The notes: generated by a model from the sequence alone, not told the origin. A stretch of 64,000 bases of DNA from Eubacteriales Family XIII. Incertae Sedis bacterium (GCA_031272365.1 JAISTX010000042.1:1-64000), one strand, 5' to 3'. Shown: positions 20,458 to 29,490, numbered from the stretch's first letter. Numbers and translations: made by a program.

Positions 20458-21225
20458 TCATTTCCGCACGGCCAGCATCACCAGCCGCCCGTTCTCCTGG
20501 GAATACTCGCAGGTCGAGAGCATGATCATCTTCTCCCCGTACATCGGGCGCATCGTGGGGTCCATGATCTGCATCCGGCTCTCCACCTGCTGCATGAACG
20601 CGTCGAACGCCGCCTGGTCCTCGAAATCGCTCACCGCGTAGTAGGCGAACTCCGCCGGGTCGTCCGTGTAGACCTGCGTCTTGAAGAGCCCGTAGACCAC
20701 GTACTCGTTGCGCTCCGTCAGCGTGTCGAAGATCACCTCCTGGTGCGCGTTGAAAAAGTCCTTCTCGAGCCAGTCGCCCATCGTGCCGAACATCGCGCCC
20801 GTCTTCATATGGTGCCCGTAGATGATGACCATGTCGGTCGGCTTGTCCACGTCGCTGATCTCGCTCGCGAACAGCGAGCCGGCCGTCTGGTACTGCTTCT
20901 TGAAATTTTTGTCGATGTAGTACTCGGGGCTGTCCTTCGTCTGCATGACCGGGTAGTCGATCTCCGAGTCCGGGATGCGCAGCCACCCGACGAAGTCGCC
21001 GTTCTCCTCCTTCAGGCTCTGGTAGTAGGGCAGCAGGTCCTCGTAGGACATCGGCTCGTAGCTCACCCCGTCGTCCGACTCCTTCTCCGCCGGCGGCCGC
21101 AGCTGCGCGTACGCGTCCTCCGACTTGCTGTTCGCGCTGTAGTACCGGATGAGCTGGAAAGCGCTCACCGCGAAGACGATGGCGCAAATAATAATCAGAA
21201 CGATCGTGAATCCCCTCTTTTTCAC
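20458..21225 (-). CDS. srtB: Class B sortase
   Basis: 255-aa membrane-anchored transpeptidase that cleaves a sorting signal and links proteins to the cell wall. An N-terminal signal-anchor helix (about 7-28) is followed by the sortase barrel with catalytic His138 in YGHHM, Cys239 in LSTCEYS and Arg247 in ENGRLVM. The sequence around LRIPDSEIDYPVMQ and the helix before the active-site region fit class B. No LPXTG- or NPXTN-type substrate is visible beside it. Its stop-to-start overlap with the Hpt gene upstream (4 bases) places it in one operon with the two signalling genes. Confidence 0.93.
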   Translation of the reverse strand: MKKRGFTIVLIIICAIVFAVSAFQLIRYYSANSKSEDAYAQLRPPAEKESDDGVSYEPMSYEDLLPYYQSLKEENGDFVGWLRIPDSEIDYPVMQTKDSPEYYIDKNFKKQYQTAGSLFASEISDVDKPTDMVIIYGHHMKTGAMFGTMGDWLEKDFFNAHQEVIFDTLTERNEYVVYGLFKTQVYTDDPAEFAYYAVSDFEDQAAFDAFMQQVESRMQIMDPTMRPMYGEKMIMLSTCEYSQENGRLVMLAVRK

Positions 21226-21833
21226 AGAACCTGCTCGAGCCGCTCCCTTACCTCTTCATAACCAAACGCCGCCACCTGCTTGACGAGCCAGGCCACGAGG
21301 TCGCCGCCCGTCTCGTAGTCGCAAGCCTCGAGCTCCGAGGCCGCCTCCTGCATCCGCTCCGCGTCGAAGGCCTTGCTCGCCTCCAGCATCCGCTCGAGCG
21401 CAGCGCGCTCCGGCGCGGGCTTCTTCGGCTTGCCGCCGCCCTGGTGCAGCAGCTGGAGCACCTCGCGCAGGCCGTCGGTGAACGACTCGATCTGCTCGAT
21501 CAGGGCCTGGTTCCCGCCGGACACCTTCGCGAAATCGCCCGCTTTCGCCGCGAGCTCGAGCTCCTTCGCCATGTCGCCCTCGCGCGTCGCGCCGATGCCG
21601 TAGCAGCTGCCCTTCACGCCGTGCACCTCGATCGCGTAGTCGGCAATCGCTTCCTCCCGGCAAAGCCCGGCCAGCTTGTCCAAGTGGCCGCCGATGTTGT
21701 CGGCATAGGTACGCAGCACCTTCAGGTAGAGCGCCGCGTTGCCCGCGAAGAGGCCCACGGCCGCGTCCACGTCCATCTCTGGCAGCCCCGCCGCGGCGAA
21801 GGCCGTCTTCAGCTTGTGCAAGTCTTCGTTCAT
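21222..21833 (-). CDS. Histidine phosphotransfer (Hpt) domain protein
   Basis: 203 aa. An Hpt four-helix domain covers about 1-115 with the phospho-accepting His71 in EVHGVKGSCYGIGA. The remainder is a second helical region (APERAALERMLEASKAF...) with no recognised motif. Such proteins relay phosphate between hybrid kinases and response regulators. It overlaps the upstream response regulator by four bases (ATGA), so that protein is the likely partner. No kinase is encoded nearby. Confidence 0.85.
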   Translation of the reverse strand: MNEDLHKLKTAFAAAGLPEMDVDAAVGLFAGNAALYLKVLRTYADNIGGHLDKLAGLCREEAIADYAIEVHGVKGSCYGIGATREGDMAKELELAAKAGDFAKVSGGNQALIEQIESFTDGLREVLQLLHQGGGKPKKPAPERAALERMLEASKAFDAERMQEAASELEACDYETGGDLVAWLVKQVAAFGYEEVRERLEQVL

Positions 21834-22918
21834 TTCGTGTTCAGCTCCTTGCGGATGTCGCGGAAGTCCTGTTCATGCCGACGCACGACTTCGATCAGAT
21901 AGGGATCGAAATGCGTGCCGGAGTCTTCATATAGGATAGCAAACGCGTCGTCATCCGTAAAGGCTTTTTTGTAGGGGCGCTCGCTCGTCAGCGCGTCGAA
22001 CACGTCCGCGACCGCCGTCATGCGCGCGGACAGCGGGATGTCCTCGCCCTTCAGCCCCTTCGGGTAGCCCCCGCCGTTCCACTTCTCGTGGTGGCCGATC
22101 GCGATGTTGTGCGCCTCGCCGAGCAGGTCGTCGGTGCCGAGCTTGGCGACCGCGGCCTCGAGGAAATGCGCCCCGGCGTCCGGGTGCGACTTGATGATGT
22201 CAAACTCCTCGACCGTCAGCTTGCCCGGCTTGAGCAGCACGTGGTCGGGCATCGCGATCTTGCCGATGTCGTGCAGCTTCGCCGCCTCGGCGATGTCGTC
22301 CGCGAGCTGCGGCGTCATCTCGTAGCCCGGCCTCGGGTGGTCGATGAGGTCCTGCGCGATGACGCGGACGAAGCTCGTCACGCGGAGGATGTGCTCGCCC
22401 GTGTCGTGGTCGCGCATGTCGCCCGCGCGCGCGAGCAGGTCGAGCGTGATGCGCTCCCTCTCGAGCAGCTTGCGGTTCGCGTCCTGCAGCTCCTCCGTCT
22501 TCTCGAGGACCCGCTCCTCCAGCTCGTTGCGGTAGGACTGCAGCTCGAGCTGCAGCGCCACGCGCCGCGCGAGCGAGCCGTCCTTGATCGGCTTCAGCAG
22601 GTAGTCCATCGCGCCCCTGTCGAGCGCCGTGAGCTCGTCGTCGCCGTCCGCCGACCCCGTCAGGAAGATCACCGGGATGGATTTGAGGCTCGCCTTCTCC
22701 TGGAGGCGCGCGAGCACGTCGAAGCCGCTCATGCCGCCCGGCATATTGCAGTCGAGCAGGATGAGGTTGGCGTCGTTCCCGTCAAGGAATTTGAGGGCTG
22801 CCTCCCCCGTCGTAAAGGGGCGCACCGTATACTTGTCCCGGAGGATGCTCATGATTTGATTCAAAATGATCGGATCGTCATCTATAGTGATGATGATCTT
22901 CTTTTCGCCTTCGTGCAT
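21830..22918 (-). CDS. Response regulator with HD-GYP phosphodiesterase domain
   Basis: 362 aa. A receiver domain (about 6-120) has acidic residues TIDDDP and phospho-acceptor Asp56 in LLDCNMP. A coiled coil at 125-160 is followed by an HD-GYP domain with metal ligands His216-Asp217 in LHDIGK and the GYP region as HHEKWNGGGYPKGL. HD-GYP enzymes hydrolyse cyclic di-GMP, linking this operon to the choice between motile and sessile states. Start ATG 22918; the leader contains an AGGGT site. It is first in the operon with the Hpt and sortase genes. Confidence 0.93.
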   Translation of the reverse strand: MHEGEKKIIITIDDDPIILNQIMSILRDKYTVRPFTTGEAALKFLDGNDANLILLDCNMPGGMSGFDVLARLQEKASLKSIPVIFLTGSADGDDELTALDRGAMDYLLKPIKDGSLARRVALQLELQSYRNELEERVLEKTEELQDANRKLLERERITLDLLARAGDMRDHDTGEHILRVTSFVRVIAQDLIDHPRPGYEMTPQLADDIAEAAKLHDIGKIAMPDHVLLKPGKLTVEEFDIIKSHPDAGAHFLEAAVAKLGTDDLLGEAHNIAIGHHEKWNGGGYPKGLKGEDIPLSARMTAVADVFDALTSERPYKKAFTDDDAFAILYEDSGTHFDPYLIEVVRRHEQDFRDIRKELNTK

Positions 22919-23056
22919 AATCTACCCTGCTTACCCCGTTCGATTCATGTTTGCCCTATAATATGATAACATAACACAAACTCTTTTGTTGCGTTATTTT
23001 ACAGAATAATAATACCCGTTTTTTCGTGCCTGAACCGTCAAAAAGGAGGGCAATTT

Positions 23057-23509
23057 TTGAAAGAAGCAAAAAAGATCCTCGTCAGCGCCTGCCTGTACGG
23101 CGGGCCGCCATGCCGGTACGACGGCGGGGAGGCCCCCTGCCTGCACCAGAGGTTCCTGGAGTGGAAGGCGCAGGGGCGGCTCGTGCCGGTCTGCCCGGAG
23201 GTGTCGGGCGGGCTGCCTGTGCCGCGCCCGGCGGCGGAGCGCTGCGGGGCGCGGGTCTTGAACGCGGCGGGCGCGGACGTCACGGACGCCTTCGCGCGCG
23301 GCGCCGCCGAGGCCCTGCGGCTGGCGCGGGAGCACGACGTCTGCTTCTGCGTCCTGAAGGAGCGCAGCCCGAGCTGCGGCGCGCACGCGGTCTACGACGG
23401 CACGTTTTCGGGCGCGCAGATCCCGGGGCGGGGCGTCGCCGCCGAAGCCCTCGCCGCCGCCGGGTTCGCCGTGTACTCGGAAGAAGACGTGCCCGAAATC
23501 GAGGGGTGA
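23057..23509 (+). CDS. DUF523 family protein
   Basis: 150 aa starting at TTG 23057 after AAAAGGAGGG. It matches the DUF523 family by the N-terminal VSACLYGGPPCRYDG, the central PVCPEVSGGLPVPR and the KERSPSCGA motif. The paired cysteines suggest metal or FeS binding, but the function of the family is not established. It is convergent with mtnA, whose stop lies two bases away. Confidence 0.88.
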   Translation: MKEAKKILVSACLYGGPPCRYDGGEAPCLHQRFLEWKAQGRLVPVCPEVSGGLPVPRPAAERCGARVLNAAGADVTDAFARGAAEALRLAREHDVCFCVLKERSPSCGAHAVYDGTFSGAQIPGRGVAAEALAAAGFAVYSEEDVPEIEG

Positions 23510-23511
23510 GC

Positions 23512-24570
23512 CTACAGGCCCAGCGCCGCGATGGACTCCGTGTACGGCGGGCGCAGCACGCCGCGCTCCGTCACGATGCCGGAGATCAGGCCCGCCGGCG
23601 TCACGTCGAAGGCCGGGTTGAACACGCCGACGCCCTCCGGCGCCATGCGCTTCTCGTACCACAGCTCCGTGACCTCTTCACCGGGCCTCTGCTCGATCGG
23701 GATCTCCTTGCCCGTCGGCGTCTTCACGTCGATCGTCGACGTCGGGCCCAGCACGTACACGGGCACGCCGTAGTGGTTCGCCGCGATCGCGAGCAGCGAC
23801 GTGCCGATCTTGTTGGCCGTGTCGCCGTTGGCCGCGACCCGGTCGCAGCCCACGAGCACCGCGTCCACCTGGCCCGTCTGCATGAGCGCCGAGCTCATGT
23901 TGTCGCAGAGCACCGTCGCGTCCAGCCCCGCCGCCGACAGCTCGAAGGCCGTCAGCCGCGCGCCCTGAAGCAGCGGCCGCGTCTCGTCGCAGAAGACGCG
24001 GAACCCGTAGCCGCGCTCGTGCCCGAGGTACATCGGCGCCGTCACCGTGCCGTACTCGACCGTGCCGAGCCGCCCCGCGTTGCAGTGCGTGAGCAGCCCC
24101 ATGCCCGGCTTGAGCAGCGTGAGCCCGTGCTCGCCGATCGCGAGGCACATCTGCGTATTCTCGTCGTTGATCGCCACCGCCTCCTCGTGCAAGAGCGCTT
24201 TCAGCTCCTGCACGCTGCGCCCCCGGTTCCCCTTGGCGGCGCGCGTCATGCGGTCGAGCGCCCAGAAGAGGTTGACCGCCGTCGGGCGCGAGGTCGCGAG
24301 GTAGTCGGCGGCCTTCTGGACGGCCGCCTCGAACGCCGCGGGGTCCTCCTCCGGGCACGCCTTCGCCGCGAGGTAGAGGGCGTAGGCCGCCGTCACCCCG
24401 ATCGCCGGGGCGCCGCGCACGCGCAGCACGTTGATCGCCTCCCAGATGTCCTCCTGCTTCGAAAGGCGCAGGAGCTTCAGCTCGCCCGGGAGCAGGGTCT
24501 GGTCGAGCATGAGGATTTCGGACGCGGCGTCGTCGAGCGCCACGGTCGGGTAGTCGGCCAATTGTTTCAT
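23512..24570 (-). CDS. mtnA: S-methyl-5-thioribose-1-phosphate isomerase
   Basis: Isomerises methylthioribose-1-phosphate to methylthioribulose-1-phosphate in methionine salvage. 352 aa with the family signatures RVRGAPAIG (51-59), catalytic Cys163 in THCNAGRLGT and Asp243 in GCDRVAANGDTANKIGT. No other methionine-salvage gene is in the window. Some anaerobes use MtnA-family enzymes in alternative methylthioadenosine or 5-deoxyribose salvage, so the exact pathway is open. It starts four bases after dapA ends and is probably co-transcribed with it. Confidence 0.95.
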   Translation of the reverse strand: MKQLADYPTVALDDAASEILMLDQTLLPGELKLLRLSKQEDIWEAINVLRVRGAPAIGVTAAYALYLAAKACPEEDPAAFEAAVQKAADYLATSRPTAVNLFWALDRMTRAAKGNRGRSVQELKALLHEEAVAINDENTQMCLAIGEHGLTLLKPGMGLLTHCNAGRLGTVEYGTVTAPMYLGHERGYGFRVFCDETRPLLQGARLTAFELSAAGLDATVLCDNMSSALMQTGQVDAVLVGCDRVAANGDTANKIGTSLLAIAANHYGVPVYVLGPTSTIDVKTPTGKEIPIEQRPGEEVTELWYEKRMAPEGVGVFNPAFDVTPAGLISGIVTERGVLRPPYTESIAALGL

Positions 24571-24574
24571 ATTC

Positions 24575-25453
24575 TCAAATCACCCCATAGGCGGCCATCT
24601 CCGCCTTCAGCTTCTCGTAGTTTTGCTCCTCCATCGGGCACAGGGGGAGCCTGTACTCGTAGGCGCATTTGCCCATCATGTGGAGCGCCGCCTTGACGGG
24701 GACGGGGTTCACCTCGCAGAACAGCGCGTCCGTCAGGTGCTTCGTCGCCAGCTGCAGCGCCGCCGCCTTCTTCGTGTCGCCTGCGAGGAACGCCGCCGCC
24801 ATCTCGTGCGTGTCCTTCGGGACCACGTTCGCGAGCACGGAGATCACGCCCTTGCCGCCGACGCTCATGAGCGGGATGATCATGTCGTCGTTGCCCGAGT
24901 ACAGGTCGAAACCCTCCGGCGCGCGCCGCGCGATCTCGACCACCTGCGAGATGTTGCCGCTCGCCTCCTTCAGCCCCACGATGTTCGGGATCTTCGCGAG
25001 CGCGTCCACGTCGTCCGGCGTGATGTTCATGCCCGTGCGCCCCGCCACCGAGTAGAGCAGGATCGGCAGGCTCGTCGCCTCCGCCATCGCCTTGAAATGC
25101 GTATAGAGCCCTTTGTGCGTGGCCTTGTTGTAGTAGGGCGTCACGTGCAGCAGCGCGTCGGCCCCGGCCTTCTCCGCGCCCTTCGTGAGCTCCACGCCGT
25201 GCGCCGTGTAGTTGCTCCCCACGCCCGCGATCACGGGGATGCGCTTCGCGATGGCCTCCACCGCAAACCCGATCGTTTCAATCTGTTCCTCGTCCGTCAG
25301 CGTCGACGCCTCTCCCGTCGTGCCGCAGATGACGATCGCGTCCGTGCCCTCCGAGACTTGCCAGTCGAGCAGGGCCTTCAATGCGTCGTAGTCCACGGCG
25401 CCGTCCTTGAACGGCGTGATGATCGCTACGGCCGAGCCTTCAAAAATAGCCAT
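24575..25453 (-). CDS. dapA: 4-hydroxy-tetrahydrodipicolinate synthase
   Basis: Condenses pyruvate with aspartate semialdehyde in the lysine/diaminopimelate pathway. 292 aa from ATG 25453 (MAIFEGSAVAII), chosen for the AAAGGGTGAG site upstream and the standard family length. It has the TIM-barrel Schiff-base Lys162 in VGLKEASGN, Tyr107 in VTPYYNK, GTTGE at 44-48 and the ILLYSVAGRTG strand. The upstream TGGTATGAT box on the minus strand is a likely promoter. Other members of the family (N-acetylneuraminate lyase) are less likely given these motifs. Confidence 0.94.
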   Translation of the reverse strand: MAIFEGSAVAIITPFKDGAVDYDALKALLDWQVSEGTDAIVICGTTGEASTLTDEEQIETIGFAVEAIAKRIPVIAGVGSNYTAHGVELTKGAEKAGADALLHVTPYYNKATHKGLYTHFKAMAEATSLPILLYSVAGRTGMNITPDDVDALAKIPNIVGLKEASGNISQVVEIARRAPEGFDLYSGNDDMIIPLMSVGGKGVISVLANVVPKDTHEMAAAFLAGDTKKAAALQLATKHLTDALFCEVNPVPVKAALHMMGKCAYEYRLPLCPMEEQNYEKLKAEMAAYGVI

Positions 25454-25531
25454 TGTACTCACCCTTTCTATCCAAAAGAAAAAACTATTAAATATCATAC
25501 CACCAACCGTTTGAATTGTCATTTTCTGTGG

Positions 25532-25537
25532 TATACT
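25532..25537 (+). promoter_or_regulatory. Extended -10 box, leaderless start
   Basis: TGTGGTATACT with the hexamer TATACT at 25532-25537 and a TTTGAA -35-like hexamer 16 bases upstream. The seventh base after the box is the A of the ATG at 25544, so the transcript is predicted to begin at the start codon. Confidence 0.7.
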
Positions 25538-25543
25538 TCATGT

Positions 25544-26554
25544 ATGAAGAAACTTTGGCATGCCTTTCTGCTGTTTTTTGCGTTGCTGGCCATGGCGGCG
25601 GTTTTTTCCGCGTGCGGGGGGACGGGCGCGGGCGGCGCGTCCGGCGACGGCAGCGGCGGCACGGTCGGGCAAGCCATCTCGGACATCAAGAACAAGATCA
25701 CGGGAGGCGGCGGAACCATCAAGGAGGATGAGACTTTGCCAGACCGGGATCCGACGCCACAGGTGCTCGAAGACACGGCCACGGGGGTGGCGGTCTTCGG
25801 GGATCAGGGGGCGGCGGTCGACTATTCAAACATCAACGACGGCTACATCATGGTAAAGTACGAGGGGGACAATCCAAAAGTAAAACTGCAGATCACCAAG
25901 GACGGCGCGGACACCTACACCTACGACGTGGCGACGAACGCCGGGTGGGTCGCCTTCCCGATCCAGGAGAGCGGCGGCTACACGATCGCGGTCTTCCTCA
26001 ACATCAGCGGCGACCAGTACTCGCAGGCCGCGGCGGCCTCGGTCTCGGCGCAGCTCACGGACGAGTTCGCCCCCTTCCTGCGCCCGAACCAGTACTGCTA
26101 CTTCACGAGCGACTCCGAGGCGGTCGCGACGGGCGCGGAGCTCGCGGCCGGCGCGAAGAGCGACCTGAAGGTCATCGAGAACGTCTTCATCTACGTCACG
26201 GACAACGTGGCCTACGACTACGACAAGGCGAGCACGGTGCAGAGCGGCTACCTGCCGAACGTGGACGATACGCTCTCCTCGGGCGCGGGCATCTGCTTCG
26301 ACTACGCCTCGCTCACGACGGCCATGCTGCGCTCGCAGCGCATCCCGTGCCGGCTCGTCGTCGGCTACGCGGGGCAGGCCTACCACGCGTGGATCAGCGT
26401 GCACGTCGAGGGCATCGGGTGGGTGGACAACATGATCGAGTTCCACGGCGACACGTGGACGCGCATGGACCCGACGTTCGCGGCAAGCGGGGATCGGGCG
26501 GATCCGAACGTCATCGGCGACGGCACAAACTACAATCCGAAATATTATTATTGA
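25544..26554 (+). CDS. Transglutaminase-like lipoprotein
   Basis: 336 aa. A lipoprotein signal peptide has lipobox VFSAC (Cys24), followed by a Gly-rich linker. A beta-type domain at about 95-170 precedes a transglutaminase-core domain with the Cys-His-Asp triad: Cys251 in GAGICFDYA, His281 in AYHAWISV and Asp309 in RMDPTF. Such domains act as cysteine proteases or amidases on the outer face of the membrane. The gene is leaderless and sits just before the pilus operon, with a 76-base gap, so a role at the cell surface linked to the pilus is possible but unproven. Confidence 0.88.
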   Translation: MKKLWHAFLLFFALLAMAAVFSACGGTGAGGASGDGSGGTVGQAISDIKNKITGGGGTIKEDETLPDRDPTPQVLEDTATGVAVFGDQGAAVDYSNINDGYIMVKYEGDNPKVKLQITKDGADTYTYDVATNAGWVAFPIQESGGYTIAVFLNISGDQYSQAAAASVSAQLTDEFAPFLRPNQYCYFTSDSEAVATGAELAAGAKSDLKVIENVFIYVTDNVAYDYDKASTVQSGYLPNVDDTLSSGAGICFDYASLTTAMLRSQRIPCRLVVGYAGQAYHAWISVHVEGIGWVDNMIEFHGDTWTRMDPTFAASGDRADPNVIGDGTNYNPKYYY

Positions 26555-26630
26555 AAAAGGGGTGGATGAAAACCGATGGGTTATTATAATAGTAGAAACA
26601 CAGTGAGGATACACACCTCGGGAGGTCAGA

Positions 26631-27680
26631 ATGGCTGGTAAACTCAACCTGTCCGCAGAAGAACTCGCGGCTTTCAGCGCGCAGCTCGCGCTCACGGTGA
26701 AGACGGGGATCCCGCTTTCGGAGGCGGTGATGATCCTGCGGGACGAGGCCGACACGGAGCAGGCGAGGAAGCTGCTGGGCGCCATCTTGGGCAAGCTCGA
26801 AATGGGCGGCGCGCTCGCGGACGCGCTGCGGGACACGGGGGCCTTCCCCGCATACATGACGCAGATGGTCGAGATCGGCGAGGCGTCCGGGCGGCTCGAC
26901 AACGTGCTCGACTCGCTGCAGAAATACTACGAGCGCGAGGACAACATCAGCAAGAGCGCGAAGAGCGCGATCACCTACCCGGCGATCATGCTGGTCATCC
27001 TCGTCGTCATCATCGTCATCCTCGTGACGAAGGTGCTGCCGATCTTCGACCAGGTCTTCGAGACGCTCGGCGTGACGATGGAGGAGATGACGCCGCTCGC
27101 GGCCGGCGCGATGAGGCTCGGGAACGTGATCTCCAGCTTCTCGCTCGCGCTCGTCGTGATCATCGTCGTGATCGCGGCGGCCGTCATCATCCTGCGGCTC
27201 ACGAAGGGCGGCCGGCTGGGGATGGCGCACATGGCGCAGAAGCTCTTCCACACGCTCTCGGACCGCATGGCGGCCGCGAAGTTCGCCTCGGGCATGGCGC
27301 TCATGCTCGCGAGCGGGCTCGACGTCGACCGCTCGCTCGAGCTCACAGAGCCACTCATGGACAACCCGGTCATGCGCGACAAGGTCGAGAGGCTGCGCGC
27401 GTTCACGGGGATGGGCGGCGCGTTCACGGAGGGCGTCGTGGACGTGAAGATCTTCACGGGCATGCAGGCGCGGATGCTCACGCTCGGCTTCAAGTCAGGC
27501 AACCTCGACGTCGTCATGGACCACATCGCGGACGATTATGAAAAGGAAGTGGACGACCGGCTCGACCGGCTCATCTCGATCATCGAGCCGACGATGGTCG
27601 CGATCCTCTGCGTCATCGTCGGCCTCATCCTGCTCTCGGCGATGCTCCCCCTGCTCGGGGCGATGAGCTCGATCCTGTGA
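26631..27680 (+). CDS. pilC: PilC/GspF-family inner membrane platform protein
   Basis: 349 aa with two T2SS-F domains (about 10-130 and 215-340), each ending in hydrophobic helices. Three transmembrane segments are visible: LVILVVIIVILVTKVLP, LALVVIIVVIAAAVIIL and VAILCVIVGLILLSAMLP. The motifs GIPLSEA and LASGLDVDRSLEL are typical. It is the platform on which type IV pili or type II secretion pseudopili are assembled. It begins a six-gene operon ending in pilT. The start ATG 26631 has a CGGGAGG site. Confidence 0.93.
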   Translation: MAGKLNLSAEELAAFSAQLALTVKTGIPLSEAVMILRDEADTEQARKLLGAILGKLEMGGALADALRDTGAFPAYMTQMVEIGEASGRLDNVLDSLQKYYEREDNISKSAKSAITYPAIMLVILVVIIVILVTKVLPIFDQVFETLGVTMEEMTPLAAGAMRLGNVISSFSLALVVIIVVIAAAVIILRLTKGGRLGMAHMAQKLFHTLSDRMAAAKFASGMALMLASGLDVDRSLELTEPLMDNPVMRDKVERLRAFTGMGGAFTEGVVDVKIFTGMQARMLTLGFKSGNLDVVMDHIADDYEKEVDDRLDRLISIIEPTMVAILCVIVGLILLSAMLPLLGAMSSIL

Positions 27681-27699
27681 CGGGGCAAGGGGGCAGGTC

Positions 27700-28029
27700 A
27701 TGACCGGCAGGGTATTCAGGCCAAGACGGACGGCGGGCGCGGTGCGCACGGTGGTGTACATCCTCGTTCTGATCGCCTGCGTGGCCATCGTCTACTTCGG
27801 GCTGCAGAGCCTCGGGCGGACGCAGAGCGGCGAGCAGGCGAAGGTCGCCGAGGACGCGATCATCCGCGCGGCCGTGCAGTGCTACGCGCTGGAGTCGCGC
27901 TACCCGCCGAGCCTCGAGTACCTCGAGGAAAACTACGGGCTGATGCTCGACCACGACAAATTTGTCTACCATTACCGGGCGAACGGCACGAACCTGCGGC
28001 CGGAGATCGAGGTGTTTGCGTATGAATAA
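27700..28029 (+). CDS. Small membrane protein, pilus operon
   Basis: 109 aa with one transmembrane helix (VYILVLIACVAIVYFGL, about 19-35) after a basic N-terminus. A soluble domain follows with a pattern resembling pseudopilins (AEDAIIRAAVQCYALESRYPPSLEYLEENYGL). There is no classical prepilin cleavage motif. It starts at ATG 27700, 19 bases after pilC, and overlaps the next gene by eight bases. It probably functions as a minor pilin or pilus assembly factor; that is inference from position. Confidence 0.7.
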   Translation: MTGRVFRPRRTAGAVRTVVYILVLIACVAIVYFGLQSLGRTQSGEQAKVAEDAIIRAAVQCYALESRYPPSLEYLEENYGLMLDHDKFVYHYRANGTNLRPEIEVFAYE

Positions 28030-28504
28030 AGGCACGAGGAGCCATTCCTTCAATCTCGTATTCACGATCCTCCTGCTCGGGATCTTCGCCATGGCGGCGA
28101 TCTTCGTCGCGGTGCTGGGCGCGAAGATCTACGCGAACAGCGCGGAGAAGCTCCAGGCCAACTTCGACACGCGCACATCGATCGTCTACCTTTCGGAGAA
28201 GATCCGCACGAGCGCGGGGGCGGGCGGCGTGTCCGTGCAGGAGCTCGAGGGCGTGGGCGACGCGCTCGTGCTGACGGAGGCCGTGGACGGCAAGACGTAT
28301 GAGTCGTGGATCTACGTGCGGGACGGCGAGCTTTGCGAATCCACCGTGTCGGCGGGCGCGACGGTGCTGCCCGCGGCGGGGCAGCGGATCATGACGCTCA
28401 AGTCGTTTTCGGCGGAGGTCGTGGACGGGGGGGTCACCCTCCAGGTCCGCACGGCGGACGGCCAGACGGCCTGGACGTTCATCAGCGGGAGGGTGGACGG
28501 ATGA
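28022..28504 (+). CDS. DUF4860-like pilin-type membrane protein
   Basis: 160 aa from ATG 28022, with one N-terminal hydrophobic helix (LVFTILLLGIFAMAAIFVAVLGA) and a beta-rich extracytoplasmic region. It resembles DUF4860 proteins found in small clostridial pilus operons (from memory). It lacks the Glu at position 5 of classical type IV pilins. Its stop overlaps the next start (ATGA at 28501), showing tight coupling. Confidence 0.7.
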   Translation: MNKGTRSHSFNLVFTILLLGIFAMAAIFVAVLGAKIYANSAEKLQANFDTRTSIVYLSEKIRTSAGAGGVSVQELEGVGDALVLTEAVDGKTYESWIYVRDGELCESTVSAGATVLPAAGQRIMTLKSFSAEVVDGGVTLQVRTADGQTAWTFISGRVDG

Positions 28505-29004
28505 AGAAAAAAGCGATACAGGCGTCGAAATCCGCCATCTTCCTCTTCGAGCTCATGATCGTGATCCTCGTGTTCACGGTCGCCGCCGCGATCTGCTCCG
28601 AGATCTTCGCGAGCGCGTACGCGATGAGCAAGGAGTCGCGGGCGCTGACGATGAGCGCGATCAACGCGCAGACGGTCGCCGAGCAGTTCAAAGCCTCGGA
28701 CGGCGAGGCGGCGGACCCCCTGTATTTCGACAAGGACTGGAACGAGGTGCACAGCGCGGACGACGCGAAGTACGTCGTGGAGCTGCAGCGCCTGCGGCCG
28801 GACGACCCGGGCACCCCGGAGGAAGCGGACGAAGGCGCAGAGGACGCGGCGCTCGGCGAGTGGCGGCACGCGGCGGGGGACGACGCGGGCGAGGAGCTCG
28901 GCCCCCTGCACGTCGCGGACGTGTCGGTCTACGAGAAGGCGGCGGGCGAGCCCGTCGCATGGAAACGGGTTTACACGCTGACGGTAAAGGAGTATGTGGG
29001 CTGA
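28501..29004 (+). CDS. Type IV pilin-like protein
   Basis: 167 aa. A short basic leader is followed by SAIFLFELMIVILVFTV, which looks like a type IV pilin N-terminus. If cleaved after the Ala, the Glu falls at position +5 of the mature protein, as in classical pilins, although the usual Gly at -1 is replaced by Ala. The C-terminal part is acidic and low in complexity (EEADEGAEDAA), then DVSVYEKA. It is translationally coupled to both neighbours. No prepilin peptidase gene is in the window. Confidence 0.7.
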   Translation: MKKKAIQASKSAIFLFELMIVILVFTVAAAICSEIFASAYAMSKESRALTMSAINAQTVAEQFKASDGEAADPLYFDKDWNEVHSADDAKYVVELQRLRPDDPGTPEEADEGAEDAALGEWRHAAGDDAGEELGPLHVADVSVYEKAAGEPVAWKRVYTLTVKEYVG

Positions 29005-29471
29005 TGGCGAGAACGGCTTCCGGCGAAAGAAGGAACTCATTCGGCACCTCGATGGGGGTGTCGTCGGTGATCGCGATCCTGGTCATCCTCGTGCTGGTCG
29101 TCTTCGCGGCGCTCTCCATCACGACCTCGAAGGCGGACCTGACGCTATCGCAGAAGACCGCGGACGGGGTCCAGGCCTTCTACGCGGCGGACGGCGCGGC
29201 GGAGGAGCGCATGGCGGAGGTGGCGGCGGCGATCGAGGCGTCCCCGCGGGACTGGGCGGAGGCGCTCGGCGATGCGTATACGGTGGTACCGGACGGCACG
29301 GGCGGGAAGCTCATCCAGTACACGGAGCCGATCGACGAGCACCGGGATTTGGTCGTGGAGCTGCGCGCGGCGCCGAACGGCGCGCTGACGCGGAAGCTTT
29401 GGCAGGTGGTGTCGTCGGGCGACTGGACGGCGGACACCGGTTTGGATCTGTACATCCCCGAGCAGGGATGA
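29004..29471 (+). CDS. Minor pilin/PilX-like membrane protein
   Basis: 155 aa from ATG 29004, which overlaps the previous stop by one base (TGATG). An N-terminal helix (VSSVIAILVILVLVVFAALSI) is followed by a segment rich in Ala and Thr/Ser (TTSKADLTLSQKTADGVQAFYAADGAAEERMAEV), the kind of long amphipathic helix seen in PilX/GspK-like minor pilins. No enzymatic motif. Function inferred from the operon. Confidence 0.65.
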   Translation: MARTASGERRNSFGTSMGVSSVIAILVILVLVVFAALSITTSKADLTLSQKTADGVQAFYAADGAAEERMAEVAAAIEASPRDWAEALGDAYTVVPDGTGGKLIQYTEPIDEHRDLVVELRAAPNGALTRKLWQVVSSGDWTADTGLDLYIPEQG

Positions 29472-29490
29472 CGTGGGAACGGAGCAGGAT

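Noticed and set aside
25454-25543. Lysine riboswitch upstream of dapA
   Set aside because: The 90-base gap is far too short for a lysine aptamer and shows only divergent promoters.
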